A stretch of 64,000 nt of DNA from Metellina segmentata (GCA_947359465.1 OX375872.1:127383337-127447336), one strand, 5' to 3'; positions 49,953-61,623 are shown, counted from the stretch's first letter. Numbers and translations are program-made. The notes: generated by a model not told the origin, from the letters alone.

Positions 49953-50084
49953 GATCCGAGGACAACACCTCGTAATTTTGAACCACGGTTAGATGATGAT
50001 GATATTAACACCATCTTATTTTCGAAACTGCCATACCATGCCAAAGTGAGGACATTGTTATTAACCACGACAAAAGGTGAACCA
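49953..50084 (-). mobile_element. SINE, right part, split by the giant palindrome
   Basis: Continues the SINE body from GATCCGAGGACAACACC through AATTTTGAACCACGG to GTGAGGACATT and a decayed core near 50,075. The tRNA-like head is missing. Together with 28,546-28,603 it makes one interrupted copy. Confidence 0.8.
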
Positions 50085-52569
50085 TGATTCAAATACCTGA
50101 ATACATTTTTAGACAGATGCTTTCATTATTTCTTTTGCATCCAAACGTTGTTCGTGTAGATTTCAAATGTTTGCAAAATAGAATAATTAAATGTGGAACA
50201 GGTCTGTATGAGGGGGAAAATGTTTCAGATGGGACGGTTTCCTAGATATTTTCAGAAATCAAAGAATAGTTACACAAGTTTTTATAGATTTCTTTGACAA
50301 AATACTCGTATTAAAAATAATGTTTGCAATATTTTTGTTACGTCATTTCCCTTCTGCATGATACCCGAATTATCTTGAAATAGATGTCGCCTGATTTTTA
50401 ACGTTTCCCCCTTCGTAATAATTAGAAATAGAATAAAATAGTCACTTAAAGTGCAAAAGGTCGTTTGTCAAAAATTCTATTTCTCCTTTTATTATTGCTA
50501 TATGTGGCATTTTGTAGTTTCCATCTGGTGGCAAAATCTCATGACATCAGCTGATCCATTAAAAGTTACAACCAAATTAATGTAACAAAATAGAATAAAA
50601 TCACAAGGGAAAGGATTAGTTTTTACTCTCCTGAAAAATGTAGCTTTTAGACATACTACCTTTTGCACTTTCAGTGAACAAAGGTAGATTATTTCTACAA
50701 AAGCAAAATATTTTTTCTCGAAATGAGTAACATGTGATATAAGTCCAAAAACACATAGCAGTATCTATTATTATTTCTAAAGTATCGAGAGTGTAGCCGT
50801 TGGTTGTTTTTCTACACATTTATGAAAATAAAGCCAATTTCTTAAGGGATGCATGTAAAATAGTAATTTTAAAGCCTTTTTGTTATTTATATATTCCCTC
50901 ATAGATCATCCTCGAACTCCAGAAGAACATCATATCCGAGAAAGTTTGTTTTTTGCTTCTAATAGCTTTTATTGAGTGTACTTGACTGTAAAATTCAAGA
51001 GCATTACAAAACATTAACTTATATTGAAATTATTACTTAATGTTTTGCGCCTTAAGATATATGCACTTTACCAGGCCATTATAACATATGCACTTTACCA
51101 GGCTGATCAAGGGTATGCTCCCATAAATCCCGGACACATGGCTTACGATTTTCGAAAACACTTCCACTTAAACAATAAATTTCGAAAGTGCTTTAATAAT
51201 CTGTTATCCGAGTGCAAAGTTGAAAAAACAATTTAAAGTTCACGCACATAAAATTCACACAGAAAAAACAAGAAAAGTGTTTTATTGATGTCCTGAGCGA
51301 GAGGAGTTGGTTGAACCACGGGTTTAACTCCTTCTTTGCCGGGTCATCAAGAGGGGTAATCCCGTTTGAAGAGGACAATCGTTTCCAACCCCAAACTGTT
51401 TCTGCGTATTTTTGCTTGTCAGGTTTTTTTTTCTTACTTCGGCGATGGCGTGATGTTGGCTTCACATATTAGCTGCTAGGAAAAGTACAAAACAGGGTGT
51501 AGTTCAGTGGTTCAGAATGTTATGTGGTTCTGTAGATAATACATTGATCTTTTTTTTTTTTTTTTTTTTTGCACGTTTTCATCCATGACATGGATGGTAG
51601 AGTTATTAATATTGACTAGGTTGTTATGGAATTTTTCTGAAAGATGGAGAATTTGTTTTGGTCTTGCATTTAATTTAATTTCTCTGCAAACGTCATAGTT
51701 TATTACCATGGTGATCTATTGATCATTTGAATTGTACATTTTTCTTGCTCTCAGTAACACGCCAAGAATAACATTTTCTAAAACAGAAAATGAACTGGTT
51801 TCCTTACTTTGTTTCTCTTACATTAAAGAAGAAAGAACAAGATTGAATTATATATACAATCACATTGTATTATATGTATATTTATTACTGTAGTGATTGT
51901 AGTTAATACCTAGAACAAATATTTATTCAAAGAAGACATTTGTCTTACAGGGTCTTCTAAACAAAGGTTAGTTTTATGAGTAAGTAATATATATTTTGGG
52001 GTCTTCAAGACCGTTAAGTTTAATGCTTCAACAAACTTTCAAATGGAAAAACAATTCATGAATATGTAATGGTCTTCTGAAATAAACTTTGTGAAACTAA
52101 ATTAACGTCATATTTTTGTCATCTCGATTGTTGTGGTTGATTTTTGACCAGCTAGCTCCCCGGGGAAGACCCCTTGAGGGTATTCTAAGAGTTTATAAAG
52201 TTGTGCAGCTAATAAATAGATTTAATTGAAACAAGTTTTTACATAAGGGAACAAATGCTAAAATTGGAAAAATAACTTTTTTGATTGATTCTTATATAAT
52301 ATTTCAAGCGGAATCGAATGGCAAGGCTACATTGAATTTGTGATTGAAATTTGTTAACGACCATTGTCATAAAGCAAAGGACAAAAATATTTTTTTCATT
52401 AGATGAGTGACAGAATCGAAACGTGCTCATTGATTTTTATTCTTGTAAGAAAAAAGCTGTCAGCAAAAGCTGTTTTTTAATAGTCTTTAGTGTTACTTTG
52501 TAAGAAATCGGCATGCTTCCTTCACTTGTCCACCGCTTGACGAAGGAAAAAAAAGAAGGGAAAGGAAGT
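50085..52569. other. 2.5 kb without recognised gene
   Basis: AT-rich. A small direct repeat, ATATGCACTTTACCAGGC, occurs at about 51,058 and 51,087, and a T21 run lies at 51,550-51,570. Open frames are short and unlike known proteins. Confidence 0.5.
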
Positions 52570-52795
52570 TTCAATGTATACATTGTACTAGAGCTACAAA
52601 ATGGGCTATTGACGACGGTCCAGGATCAATGCCGTAGGAGAGATCCGAGGATACTACTTCCTAACTTTTAACCACGGTCAGATGACGTACCTGACTTCAA
52701 ACTTCAACACCATCGTGAGGACAATTGGGCCACGACGGATTTAACGTGCACCAGTACCCTCTACACGGCGATCTTTGTTTACGAAAAAAGTCTGA
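52570..52795 (-). mobile_element. SINE, head-truncated
   Basis: GGGCTATTGACGACGGTCC, GAGATCCGAGG and CACGACGGATTTAACGTGCACC are present in the same order as the full copy at 53,481-53,815. The tRNA-like head is absent or unrecognisable beyond about 52,795. Confidence 0.8.
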
Positions 52796-53218
52796 ACTTC
52801 GCCTAGTTTTTTAGCCATATTAAAATATCAGATGTGAAACATGCTAATCTTTTTGTTATTCAAGAACATTTGGCAAATGTAGCAAACTTTGAATTTTGCC
52901 TTCTTCTTGCAATTTTCCGCAGCATATTATCTAACTTATATTTTATTCAGAGTGCTTCTGAATTCTTCATTTCATATTTCTTAAGCCCCGTCCACACCGG
53001 AGAAGCCTAGCAAAACATGGATGATTGATTCACCACGGAGACAGGTTTGGTTAATCAATCTCTCTGATTTTCCTGGTTCGACAGCTCGGGCACAAATCGT
53101 TCCATGTGCTCGCGATCAATCTGGTTGGTTGTGCGTTGAAGTTAAACTGCAAACTTATTGTTTGAAGCAAATTGTTTAAAGGTCCCGTTCTTTACGAAGT
53201 CGGCGTATAATCGCGAGT

Positions 53219-53474
53219 GCAGCGTATATTATCATAGACGATTTATTAAAGAGAAATAGGAAGAAAAGTTCACAAAAAAAGGCGACATTGGGTGACTTTG
53301 AATATCTACTTGCTTTGACTGAACCGGAAATAGGAAGTAGGACACTAATTATAGAAGTGCTATATCTGCAAGAGAAAGGTTGGCAATAACTTTACGCTTC
53401 TTTGCAACTGGAGATTCCTTCACGAGTTTGATGTTCCTCTTCAAAGTTTCTATACATACGTACTTGCAAAATTA
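53219..53474 (+). pseudogene. HARBI1-like Harbinger transposase N-terminus, broken
   Basis: The first frame reads [32 protein letters not shown] and YLQEK. After a frameshift near 53,383 the second frame reads [15 protein letters not shown] and [10 protein letters not shown]. This matches the F..LL....P.I......R......ERLA.TLRFLATGDSF.SL...F.IS stretch ahead of the DDE domain in HARBI1 proteins. A SINE with a 14-bp target duplication is inserted right after it. The catalytic part was not found. Confidence 0.8.
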
Positions 53475-53480
53475 TTATTA

Positions 53481-53815
53481 AAGGTAATTGGTAGTTTTTG
53501 ATTAACGTTGTACTAGAGCAACACAACGGGCTATTGACGACGGTCCGATATCAATCCCTTAAGCGAAAGATTCGAGGACAACACGTCGTAATTTTTGAAC
53601 AACTGTCAGATGACGAAGTAACAACTGAGCTAACACCCCACTCTCCAAACGTCCATAACAACCCAACGTGAGGACTCTCGGTCACGACAGATTTAAGGTG
53701 CACCAGCCGCTTCTACACCATACGCTTACAAACATCCTTGCCCGGATCCGGATTTGAACCAGGAACCTTCCTATCTAGAGGCTAACACCTTTACCACCAT
53801 ACCGGTTGGTTGGCA
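53481..53815 (-). mobile_element. SINE, full length, with 14-bp target duplication
   Basis: CAAAATTATTATTA occurs on both sides (53,467-53,480 and 53,816-53,829). On the minus strand the tRNA-like head starts near 53,811, has a B-box GGTTCAAATCCGG, then the core GTGCACCTTAAATCTG, the body, and a tail ending near AAACTACCAATTACC. This is the best complete copy in the window and serves as the reference for the others. It lies inside the Harbinger transposase relic, so it is younger than that element. Confidence 0.9.
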
Positions 53816-55279
53816 CAAAATTATTATTATTAAGCAGATTATTTCAATTAACAAGATAAAAATTTCTTACTGAATATTTCACTCATAATATGTTACATAA
53901 TATTGAATGTTTCTTTCGATTCGGCCTATTTCGACAAAACGTATTCATATTGCCAGTGCGACAATTTAAAATTTTCTTCAATTGCAAAAAAGTGAAATAC
54001 ATTTTAACTAGCCTCATCTTCTTTATCTTAAATTTAGAAGTTCAAGAAATTTAGAAGAAGTTTAAATTGCAAAGTTCCCCAATACCACTCTTCGTCTAAA
54101 TACACATGGATGGACACATCAATTTTGACATTAATATGGGCATGTTACATTTTCACAATTAAGTTTTAAACGTCTACGATATATGGCAAAACACAATGTT
54201 TACAAATGTACTACTTAAATAATAGTATGAAATGTATTCAGTAGAGCTTAACTTTTAACTTGCAAGAAATCAAGTAGAACTGTTAAATTTAAAAACAACA
54301 AACTCGAGCTGTTAAAAAGCGGTACAATTGCGGGACAACTGTCAGTGAAACTGAACTAGATGAGAACACTTCACAAACTACGGATTAACGTACTTAAAGT
54401 AATGGGGGACAGGTTTGGATAATCAACGGGATAATTACACTATATTTGTGAGGATAAATGATTTGAGGTTCCTATTATGTTTTCGGTGCTGATGAAGTCC
54501 GAATTAGTTGATTAACTTCAATGACTATAACGGTTTATACTTGGTCTTCAAATGTAATAATCATTTGTACACTTTTTTAATAGAATTCTCATTTACACAA
54601 TCTATTTATTAATGAGTAACATATTTGCACCTGTGTGGTAGTTTAGTCATGCGGCCATTAAACCAGTTGAAATCTTTGAACTGTAAAACGAAACGATACC
54701 TTCCCGATTCAAATAATTAAGTTCATCAGGTATTGCGCGACCCTAATCACTGGATGAGCTTGAGGGACATTTCCTCTTGAAAATGTTCTTCCTCTATTCA
54801 AGATAGCATGTGAGATTTCCTGTATCATTTATACTAATTACATTAGAAAATCCATGTACACCCATCATACTGTTTAAGAACGGTCTGAATCAATTATCAC
54901 TTTAAAATCTGAAGAAAAATAAGTATTTCTATGTTCAGATCCCCGACCCGTTTCTTAACGATGACCCCGGTGATTGATTGAACGTCGAGCAAGGGAACGA
55001 TAAAACGCCGTCCAAATAGAGCGAGCACGAGCACTTGCTTTCCTTTGATGTACCGACAAGAAGCGGATCATTTTGCTCGTGCTTAAACTGCTCAATTCAC
55101 CGTCTACACTGAACGAACTGTCAATCAAACCTGTCTCCGGGGTTAATCAATCATCCATGTTTTGCTCGGCTTCTCCGGTGTGGACGGGACTTTACTGTGG
55201 AAGCAATACAACAAAAACCAAAATTGCAATAAAATCTTTAAGAAACAATTTCAAATTTTGGAGATACTCCGAAACTTGC

Positions 55280-55492
55280 CAACTAAAACACCGCCGTGTA
55301 GATGAAGCTGATGTACGTCAAATCCGTCGTGGCTGAAATGTCCTCGCGTTTGCGTGGTGTGTAAGTTTGAAGTGTGGTGCTAGCTCAGGTGTTGCCTCGT
55401 TAACTGACCGTGGTTCTGTTCTCGGGTGTTTCCTTCGGGATTGATTCCAGACCGTCGTCAATAGCCCGTTGTGTAGCTAGTACGTCTAGTAC
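55280..55492 (+). mobile_element. SINE, head-decayed, plus orientation
   Basis: Contains GTCAAATCCGTCGTGG (core), GCTCAGGTGTTGCC, CTGACCGTGGTTC and CCGTCGTCAATAGCCCG, then CTAGTACGACGT. These are the reverse-complement blocks of the minus-strand copies, in the expected order. Confidence 0.8.
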
Positions 55493-56020
55493 GACGTAAA
55501 TTGGATGCTCTGTTTCCCCCTTAAATTTATTTGGTTTGTTTCCGAAAACACTTGACCTTTAGGAAAGTAGGACAATTTCAGTAGCCTTTTCTTAGTATTA
55601 TTTCTTATTTAGTGTTATTTAGTAGTATTTTTTAGTATTCAATGGTTACAGCAGGGCTCCTAACACGTCACTTTTTTGACTTTTTGTCACCTTTTCAGGG
55701 GTTTTAAGTTTTAAATTGTATTTGGAGAAGAAAGATTTTTGGTGCGCAATTAAAAAAAAATTCATTTCCTCTAAAAAAAACAGGGTTCACACGAATTCAA
55801 TTTCGAAACGCGCGCTGCGTTCCTCTGCAAGAACGGATTCAAAAACGTACCGTTTCATCTGTAAAAGGATACTTCACGTTCCTGTGATGTATTAGCAGCA
55901 AGTTGTGGAAATTTTCCCACGGAGAAAAAGCTATCAGTAAAACGAAGCGGCGAAGTTTAAGGGAAGCAGGGCCATCTGCATGTCCGACCCCTCTTACCTA
56001 ATTACCTAACTTAAATGATA
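55493..56020. other. no gene recognised
   Basis: Moderately AT-rich. A CAGCAGGGCTCCTAAC block at about 55,650 could be a DNA transposon end, but no partner was found. Confidence 0.4.
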
Positions 56021-56134
56021 CAGGGGTGAAAACAGTCAAAATGTAAAAAAGAGGAAAATATATGCAGCGTTATTTTGAAGTACAGAAATAGCTGAATAAG
56101 ATTACTATATTTGTGTACTAATGTGTGTACAGAA

Positions 56135-56175
56135 CAGTGGTGCAGCCAGAAATTTTTTTCTGAGGGGGTAGGCAA
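56135..56175 (+). mobile_element. hAT-like terminus fragment
   Basis: CAGTGGTGCAGCCAGAAATT followed by a T-run and CTGAGGGGG resembles a common hAT end (CAGTGGCGTAGCCAG). An oppositely oriented GTACGCCACTG lies at 60,476-60,486, but flanking bases do not match and the 56,021-60,052 element would be crossed. I treat them as separate relics. Confidence 0.4.
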
Positions 56176-56774
56176 ATTTTTAGTCTGATAAAAACCCTAT
56201 AAAGTCCACTATAAACAATGAAATTTGTCTTTGAAAAGTAGGAGTGGGCACTTTACGTGCAAACTCAAATTTTGTAAAAGAGAAAAAATATCTAGGCAAC
56301 TATAAACAGTATAAATAAGTTGGATGAAGTTGAAAATGTTATTTTTATGAATATTTTTGAACACCTCACCAATGCTAAAATTTTCTTAAGAGTTGCAATT
56401 TTTCAAAAACCTTGATACCAAAAATGAAATTAACAGGAAATGAAAATGCTGTTACAAAAGAATAAATCATATATATACTATTTTTATTAAATAGCATGAA
56501 TTTTATATTAAAAAAAATAATTAGACACCAAAAATAAAAATGGTACAGCTTCAGTCTTGGTTTATAGAAATGGCAACGGACTTCTAGTAGCGAGTAATTA
56601 CAGGTTAAGGTAACCCATATGTACAACGGTTATTGCGGATTTTAATACAACCAGGTCAAGTGGAAAATTTTTAAAATTGCATTTCGAATATTCCAGAAAA
56701 ATCTTTTAAATTCCGTTAAACTGTCGTTTGATTTCATTGGTTCATTCGAAATAATTCTTTCCTTGGCGACTTAA

Positions 56775-57196
56775 GCCCCGGTACACATCCGGTTTTTCAA
56801 CGTGCGGCGCCACTGCGGCACCGAAGCCCAACTATGCACACATAACCGTGAAATGACACACCAACTCATTTCGCGCCATTTGCGATAAATATTCTATCGA
56901 AGAAAACGTGTTTATTTCGCTTACTTGGCGTAAAAAAAAGTATATTTTGAAACAAAATAGACGTTACTGGATACAACCATTTATTAATTATTATTTATAA
57001 TCTATTTGTTTATGAAAACAAGGTACTTCCGAACGGCGCCAACTGCGGTACAAATTGCACGCAAGTTGGACATGCGTCGCCCCAGCGGCGCTGGAGGCAT
57101 GTACGCACTGCTGCATTGGATTTAATGTATCTCAGACCGCACTTGCGTTGCGGCAGCGGCGCCGCACGTAGAAAAACCGGATGTGTGCACCGGGCC
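56775..57196. mobile_element. PIF/Harbinger-type MITE, 422 bp, GC-rich
   Basis: Inverted ends GCCCCGGTACACATCCGG and CCGGATGTGTGCACCGGGC pair over about 40 bp including GTGCGGCGCC / GGCGCCGCAC. TAA flanks both ends (56,772-56,774 and 57,197-57,199). No coding sequence is present. The ends are very rich in CpG for this AT-rich region. Confidence 0.85.
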
Positions 57197-57396
57197 TAAG
57201 TGCGCCAAGGGCAGGTCGTTGGCACAGCTATAAACGTAGACTGAAGCTGAAACCACGTGGTAGGAAAAATATTTCTTAGTTCAGTTTAAATTTACAACAT
57301 ATTTTCGAATATAAAATAACTTTTTTTTCAAAATCTCTATATTTTTCCGTAAATATTCTTATTTTCTATTTGAATTGAATAAACTTGAAAATAAAA

Positions 57397-59205
57397 CAGG
57401 GTGGCTACAAAAATTGAAGTAAAAAGTTCCCTGAGATTTCCCGAGTATTTTTCATGAAATTCCCTGAGTTTCTCCTTTTGTTCGCAGAACAATTCTTCGG
57501 TAATTATGATAAACTTGACACTTGAAGAACTAAAAAACTATAGACTAAAAGATGAATAAAAATAAGATAAGAAAAAAATATTTTTACTGTATTCCATAAT
57601 AGACCAAATAATATAAAGTTATAGATAGAATATTTAATGTTACGTTTTTAACTATTTTGATATGTTTGCAAAAGCAGCCATCAGCCCCTGAATCCGTCAA
57701 TGGCGCCAGCGCTCGGTACATCTGTACTATTATAAACGGAAGTGTTTTTCTGTCTGTCCTGTACGCAGTGTCCTGACGAATCGATGGCACTTACAATAGG
57801 GAAATTTAGCAAACATATGGTCCGAATTTTTTGCAATTTTTCAAGTGCGCCCGAATTTTAAAATTTAATCTAAAACATTTAAAAATTAATTAATTTATTA
57901 TTATTATATTTTATTATTTTTCTTAGGATGGCATACGGTATAAAGACATGACATTCTAAATTTATTTTTTCCGTTTTCGTTGGATTTTCTCAGCAACGAT
58001 TTTAGCTGACGAACAAAACAAATAAAGTTTTAACTGGAGTTTTGTAGTTCTTTTTTCTATCTCCTAGATCGTTTAAGACAGAAGAAAAATTTCAACGGAT
58101 TTCAAATCTGCGGAAAATTTTACAACAGATTGATACCTAAACACATGATTTTCTTTAAATAAATAATTTTTAATTGTGACTTTTATATTTTTTCCAATAC
58201 GAATTTGGCCGCCGGCGCCGTGAAGAATTCTACCTTCGTGGTTAAAAAGATCAGATTAATTCATTTTGATTTCCTGAGTAACGAATTCGAGTTCGCTCGT
58301 TCTGGTTCGAACTGGCGTTCTTCGTTGCTTTTTTCTATCTTTGCGATCGTTAAAGATAGAATAAAAATTTCAACGGATTTGAAATCTGCGGAAAATTTCA
58401 CATTAGATCGATACCTAAAAATATGATTTTCTTTAAATAAATAATTTTTAAATTGTAACTTTTATATTTTTTCCAATACGAATTTCACCGCCGAGAAGAA
58501 TGACCTTCGTTTGATTCGAGATTCATTCATTTTGAAAAGTAACGGATTCAAGTGAAGCAAAAGAAATAATTAAAGTTATGACTGGCGTTATTCAGTGCTT
58601 TTTTCTAAATCAGCGATTGTTTAAAATAAAATGAAAATATCAACGGATTTCAAAGCTGCGGAAAATTTTACACCAGATAGATACCTTATACGTTTGATTT
58701 TCTATTTTTCCGTTAGCCGGGCGCTATTTTGGACCAAAATCAAAATCGCCAATCTTAGAAAAAAATTATATATATTTTTTAATGTTGATTCAATTGGAAC
58801 CGGATGTTTAACTTTTGCAGGTTTTCCCGTCCGTTAGTATTTTTCAAAGCCGCAAGGCAATACGTTCCTATTATTGACATTAGGGAACGTGGCACAGATG
58901 TAGACTTAGGTTACAGGATTTCCGGCCGTTACAGTATACAATGTATACAACTCTTTTTTCTGGATGTTTACGTAAAAAATACACTTCTCATTTTCGGAAT
59001 GAAAACAAAATTGGAGACATTTTGATTTTGGTTCAAAGTGGCGCCCGCATGGCTAAAGGAAAAGTACCAAATGGGTGCCATTTGCAAAACGAAATTCCAA
59101 CTTTTTCCCTGAGTTAAACGAAACTTCCCTGAGTTTTCCCTTATTTTTCCAGAAAATGATTCTTCCCTGAGAAATCCCTGAATTCCCGGTTCTGTCGCCA
59201 CCCTG
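57397..59205. mobile_element. hAT-like element, 1.8 kb, CAGGGTGGC ends
   Basis: CAGGGTGGCTACA on the left pairs with TGTCGCCACCCTG on the right. ATAAAA abuts both ends (57,391-57,396 and 59,206-59,211). Subterminal TTCCCTGAG repeats are present on both sides. No transposase frame is seen. Three direct repeats of about 275 bp lie inside. Confidence 0.8.
58018..58700. repeat. ~275-bp tandem repeats inside the hAT-like element
   Basis: CAACGGATTT occurs at 58,093, 58,371 and 58,641. Around it are TTTTTTCTA, TCTGCGGAAAATTT and GATTTTCTTTAAATAAATAA in fixed order. The third unit is partial. Steps are 278 and 270 bp. Confidence 0.85.
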
Positions 59206-60052
59206 ATAAAAACTCTAATTATCCAAGAAACAAAAAAAATTTAACTTATTAAAACAATCATAAATATTGCCCTTAAAAGAAGCATCATTTTAAAAATAGT
59301 TGCAGTCTATGTTTAAAACGATGGCCACCGCCTTGGCGTACTTCTAAAGTCGCCAAAGAAAGAAGTTTTAACGAATTTTGAAAGTAATTTCTAGAATATT
59401 CAAAATGAAAATTTAAACTTTCCGCTTACCGAGGTTGCCATGAAAGACGAAATAACAAAGCATCTTATTTTCTAGTTGAAAGAAAAATCACATTAAAAGC
59501 TGATCAACTTAAAATATTTCATTTATACCTTTTCCGCTGCATCATGACGTTTCACGGCCTTTAGATAACAGCTCCGCTTTTTTAGGAAACCGTAGCTTTA
59601 CCTACGAAATATGCAACAACGTACGCTAACTAGTTCAAAATCCAAGCTCTCCAGGTTTACCATTAAACTAATAAGCTTCTCACAAAGGATTCTTTTCAAA
59701 AAGGAATTAGCAAGACTTATTTGTCTTCTATAAACTTAAAAAAAGCTGATAAGGGCAAAAATAGGATTTTTTTTTGTAAAAAATGATAAAAATCGGTCAT
59801 TTTTTCAAAATTTACGAAAAGTCGGAAGAATCTACTACCTGAAGTAAGGACACACTTTCCTTATTTTTTTTTTTTTTTTTTTTACATTTATTCTTTGGCT
59901 GTAATTCCATGACATAATTTAATTCAAAGAAAAAAGCGGAAATTTTTGGAAGAAAAAAACGGAAATTCTCAAAAAGGGGAAAAAAAGCGGAAATTCTCGA
60001 AAGAAAAAAAAAAAGCGGAAATCCGCGTAAACGCGGAAGATTTTCACCCCTG

Positions 60053-61274
60053 ATGATAGAGCCGTGAATGGCATTTACGACTAACATTTTCATTTCATAG
60101 TACGGTATGGAGTATCATTTGGCGCAAGATAGATATCACCGATTGACAGGGTCGAACGAAAGGAGGGAACCTTCTAGGAGGTCAGACGCTGACAGCTCGT
60201 TAAATGGTGATTGATGGCAGTGGTCACTTAAAAGGGGGGATAACGTCCATCAGGCTACTTGAGTAATAAGTTGGGTCACCGCTCGTCCCTGGGGCTGCCC
60301 CCTAGTTAGTTTAGATCCTGGGTACTCCCTTGTAGTATACCATGAATGTTAGCATTGAAGTCAGTGTTTGGAATCCTCAAAGAACTAGTGAAAAAGCCTA
60401 TTGATTCCAACATTCTGGCCTTCTTTTGCACACGGACTCGTTTCACCCCCCCCCCCCCCTATTTAAGAAGTCTGAGTACGCCACTGGGGCCGAGAGGTTT
60501 GCGAAGAACGACACATGAAAAAATCTCTCATGTTTTAGTTACAATAACTTAATAGATGTTGAACTTGGAGATATGTCGAATATCGACTAGATTTTGAGCG
60601 AAAGGTGCTCACGTCGAACTGTACGGATCTATTGGAAAAACAAGCTTGGTTTTTATTGTTATGACTTTTCTTTATCAAGAAAAAAAAAAAAAAAAAAAAA
60701 AAAAAAACACATTTTATGTAGTCGTGTTTATTAGTCGTATTTCGTTTTGGAAATATGTCTACTAATTAATTTTAATTTATCTTCTCAAACTCGTCTTTAA
60801 ACAGTGGTTCGTGAAGGTGGTGACTTCAAAGAATGGTTTTTAGCAGCTGCAAAGAAAGGAAATTAGGTGATTCTTTTTCCACATCACCCAATGGGGTAAG
60901 AATCCAGACGCGTCTTTTTTTAAGAGGTATCGCCAAGAGCCCTGTCCTCTGTGCAAAAAAAAAAGAAAAAGAAAACTTACCTTCTTACCTTTTGATTGTC
61001 CGGCCCCTCTTAGACTTTCTATCCTAATTACAAAAATGTACTTGCTGTTGAGCTTCTGAGGAATTAACAATAAAATCTTATAATTTTTAACGACTAGGGG
61101 GCTCCGCCTCCTGCTCGGTAACGCTATCAATTCCCCGGTTATTGCTACGCAATCCTATTTGGTTTGCTTTGAAAACCAACACTCCTTTCGCAAGCGTCTT
61201 GGTGAGGGTCAGGTGTGAATGTGTTTTGGCTATCCAACACGCGAAATAAAGGCTTGCTTGCTGAGCAAGTTCTA
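60053..61274. other. no gene recognised; low-complexity tracts
   Basis: Contains a C-tract at about 60,446-60,462, a hAT-like GTACGCCACTG end at 60,476-60,486 and an A28 run at 60,680-60,707. A block, CTAGGGGGCTCCGCCTCC, at 61,094 looks like part of a dispersed repeat that I cannot name. Confidence 0.45.
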
Positions 61275-61344
61275 TTTATAAGGAATTAGTCCCAACGCCC
61301 GATATGACACAGGCCTGTCGCCTCATTCTTTCCCTAAAGGAGAA

Positions 61345-61473
61345 TCGTCATTTGACCGTGGTTCAAAATTACGAGGTGTTGTCTTCGGATCTTTCCCTTA
61401 AGGGACTGATCCCGGACCGTCGTCAATAGCCCGTTGTGTTGCTCTAGTACGATGTTAACTAAAATTACCATTA
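61345..61473 (+). mobile_element. SINE, 5'-truncated, with 13-bp target duplication
   Basis: CCCTAAAGGAGAA flanks both sides (61,332-61,344 and 61,474-61,486). Only the 3' half is present, from TTTGACCGTGGTTC through CCGTCGTCAATAGCCCG to the tail AACTAAAATTACCATTA. 5' truncation with a target duplication indicates insertion by target-primed reverse transcription. Confidence 0.9.
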
Positions 61474-61623
61474 CCCTAAAGGAGAAAAAAAAATTATTGA
61501 AGGAATCAGTCCCACCACCACCCGACATGACACGGGCATGTCGCCTCATTCCTTTCCTAAAAGAGAAGAAAAAAATAAATTATTGAAGGAATCAGTCCCA
61601 CCACCACCCGACATGATATGTGC

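Larger units (their letters stand above)
52984..55191. mobile_element. PIF/Harbinger element, 2.2 kb, defective
   Basis: Terminal inverted repeats of about 70 bp: AGCCCCGTCCACACCGGAG on the left, and the reverse complement of CTCCGGTGTGGACGGGACT on the right. TTA flanks both ends (52,981-52,983 and 55,192-55,194), matching the three-base TWA target duplication of PIF/Harbinger. A HARBI1-like transposase relic lies inside and is interrupted by a SINE. No second (Myb-like) ORF was recognised. Confidence 0.85.
56021..60052. mobile_element. hAT-like element with 6-bp target duplication, nested insertions
   Basis: CAGGGGTGAAAA at 56,021 and TTTTCACCCCTG ending at 60,052 form a perfect 12-bp terminal inverted repeat. 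ATGATA directly abuts both ends (56,015-56,020 and 60,053-60,058). CAGGGG-type ends fit hAT elements. Most have 8-bp duplications, but lineages with 5 or 6 bp are known. Inside are a PIF-type MITE (56,775-57,196) and a second 6-bp-TSD element (57,397-59,205). No transposase is visible. The right interior has several GCGGAAATT-type repeats. Confidence 0.65.

Noticed and set aside
56135..60486. A single element joining the CAGTGGTGC end at 56,135 to the GCCACTG end at 60,486
   Set aside because: No target duplication is present, and it would overlap the better supported 56,021-60,052 element without nesting.
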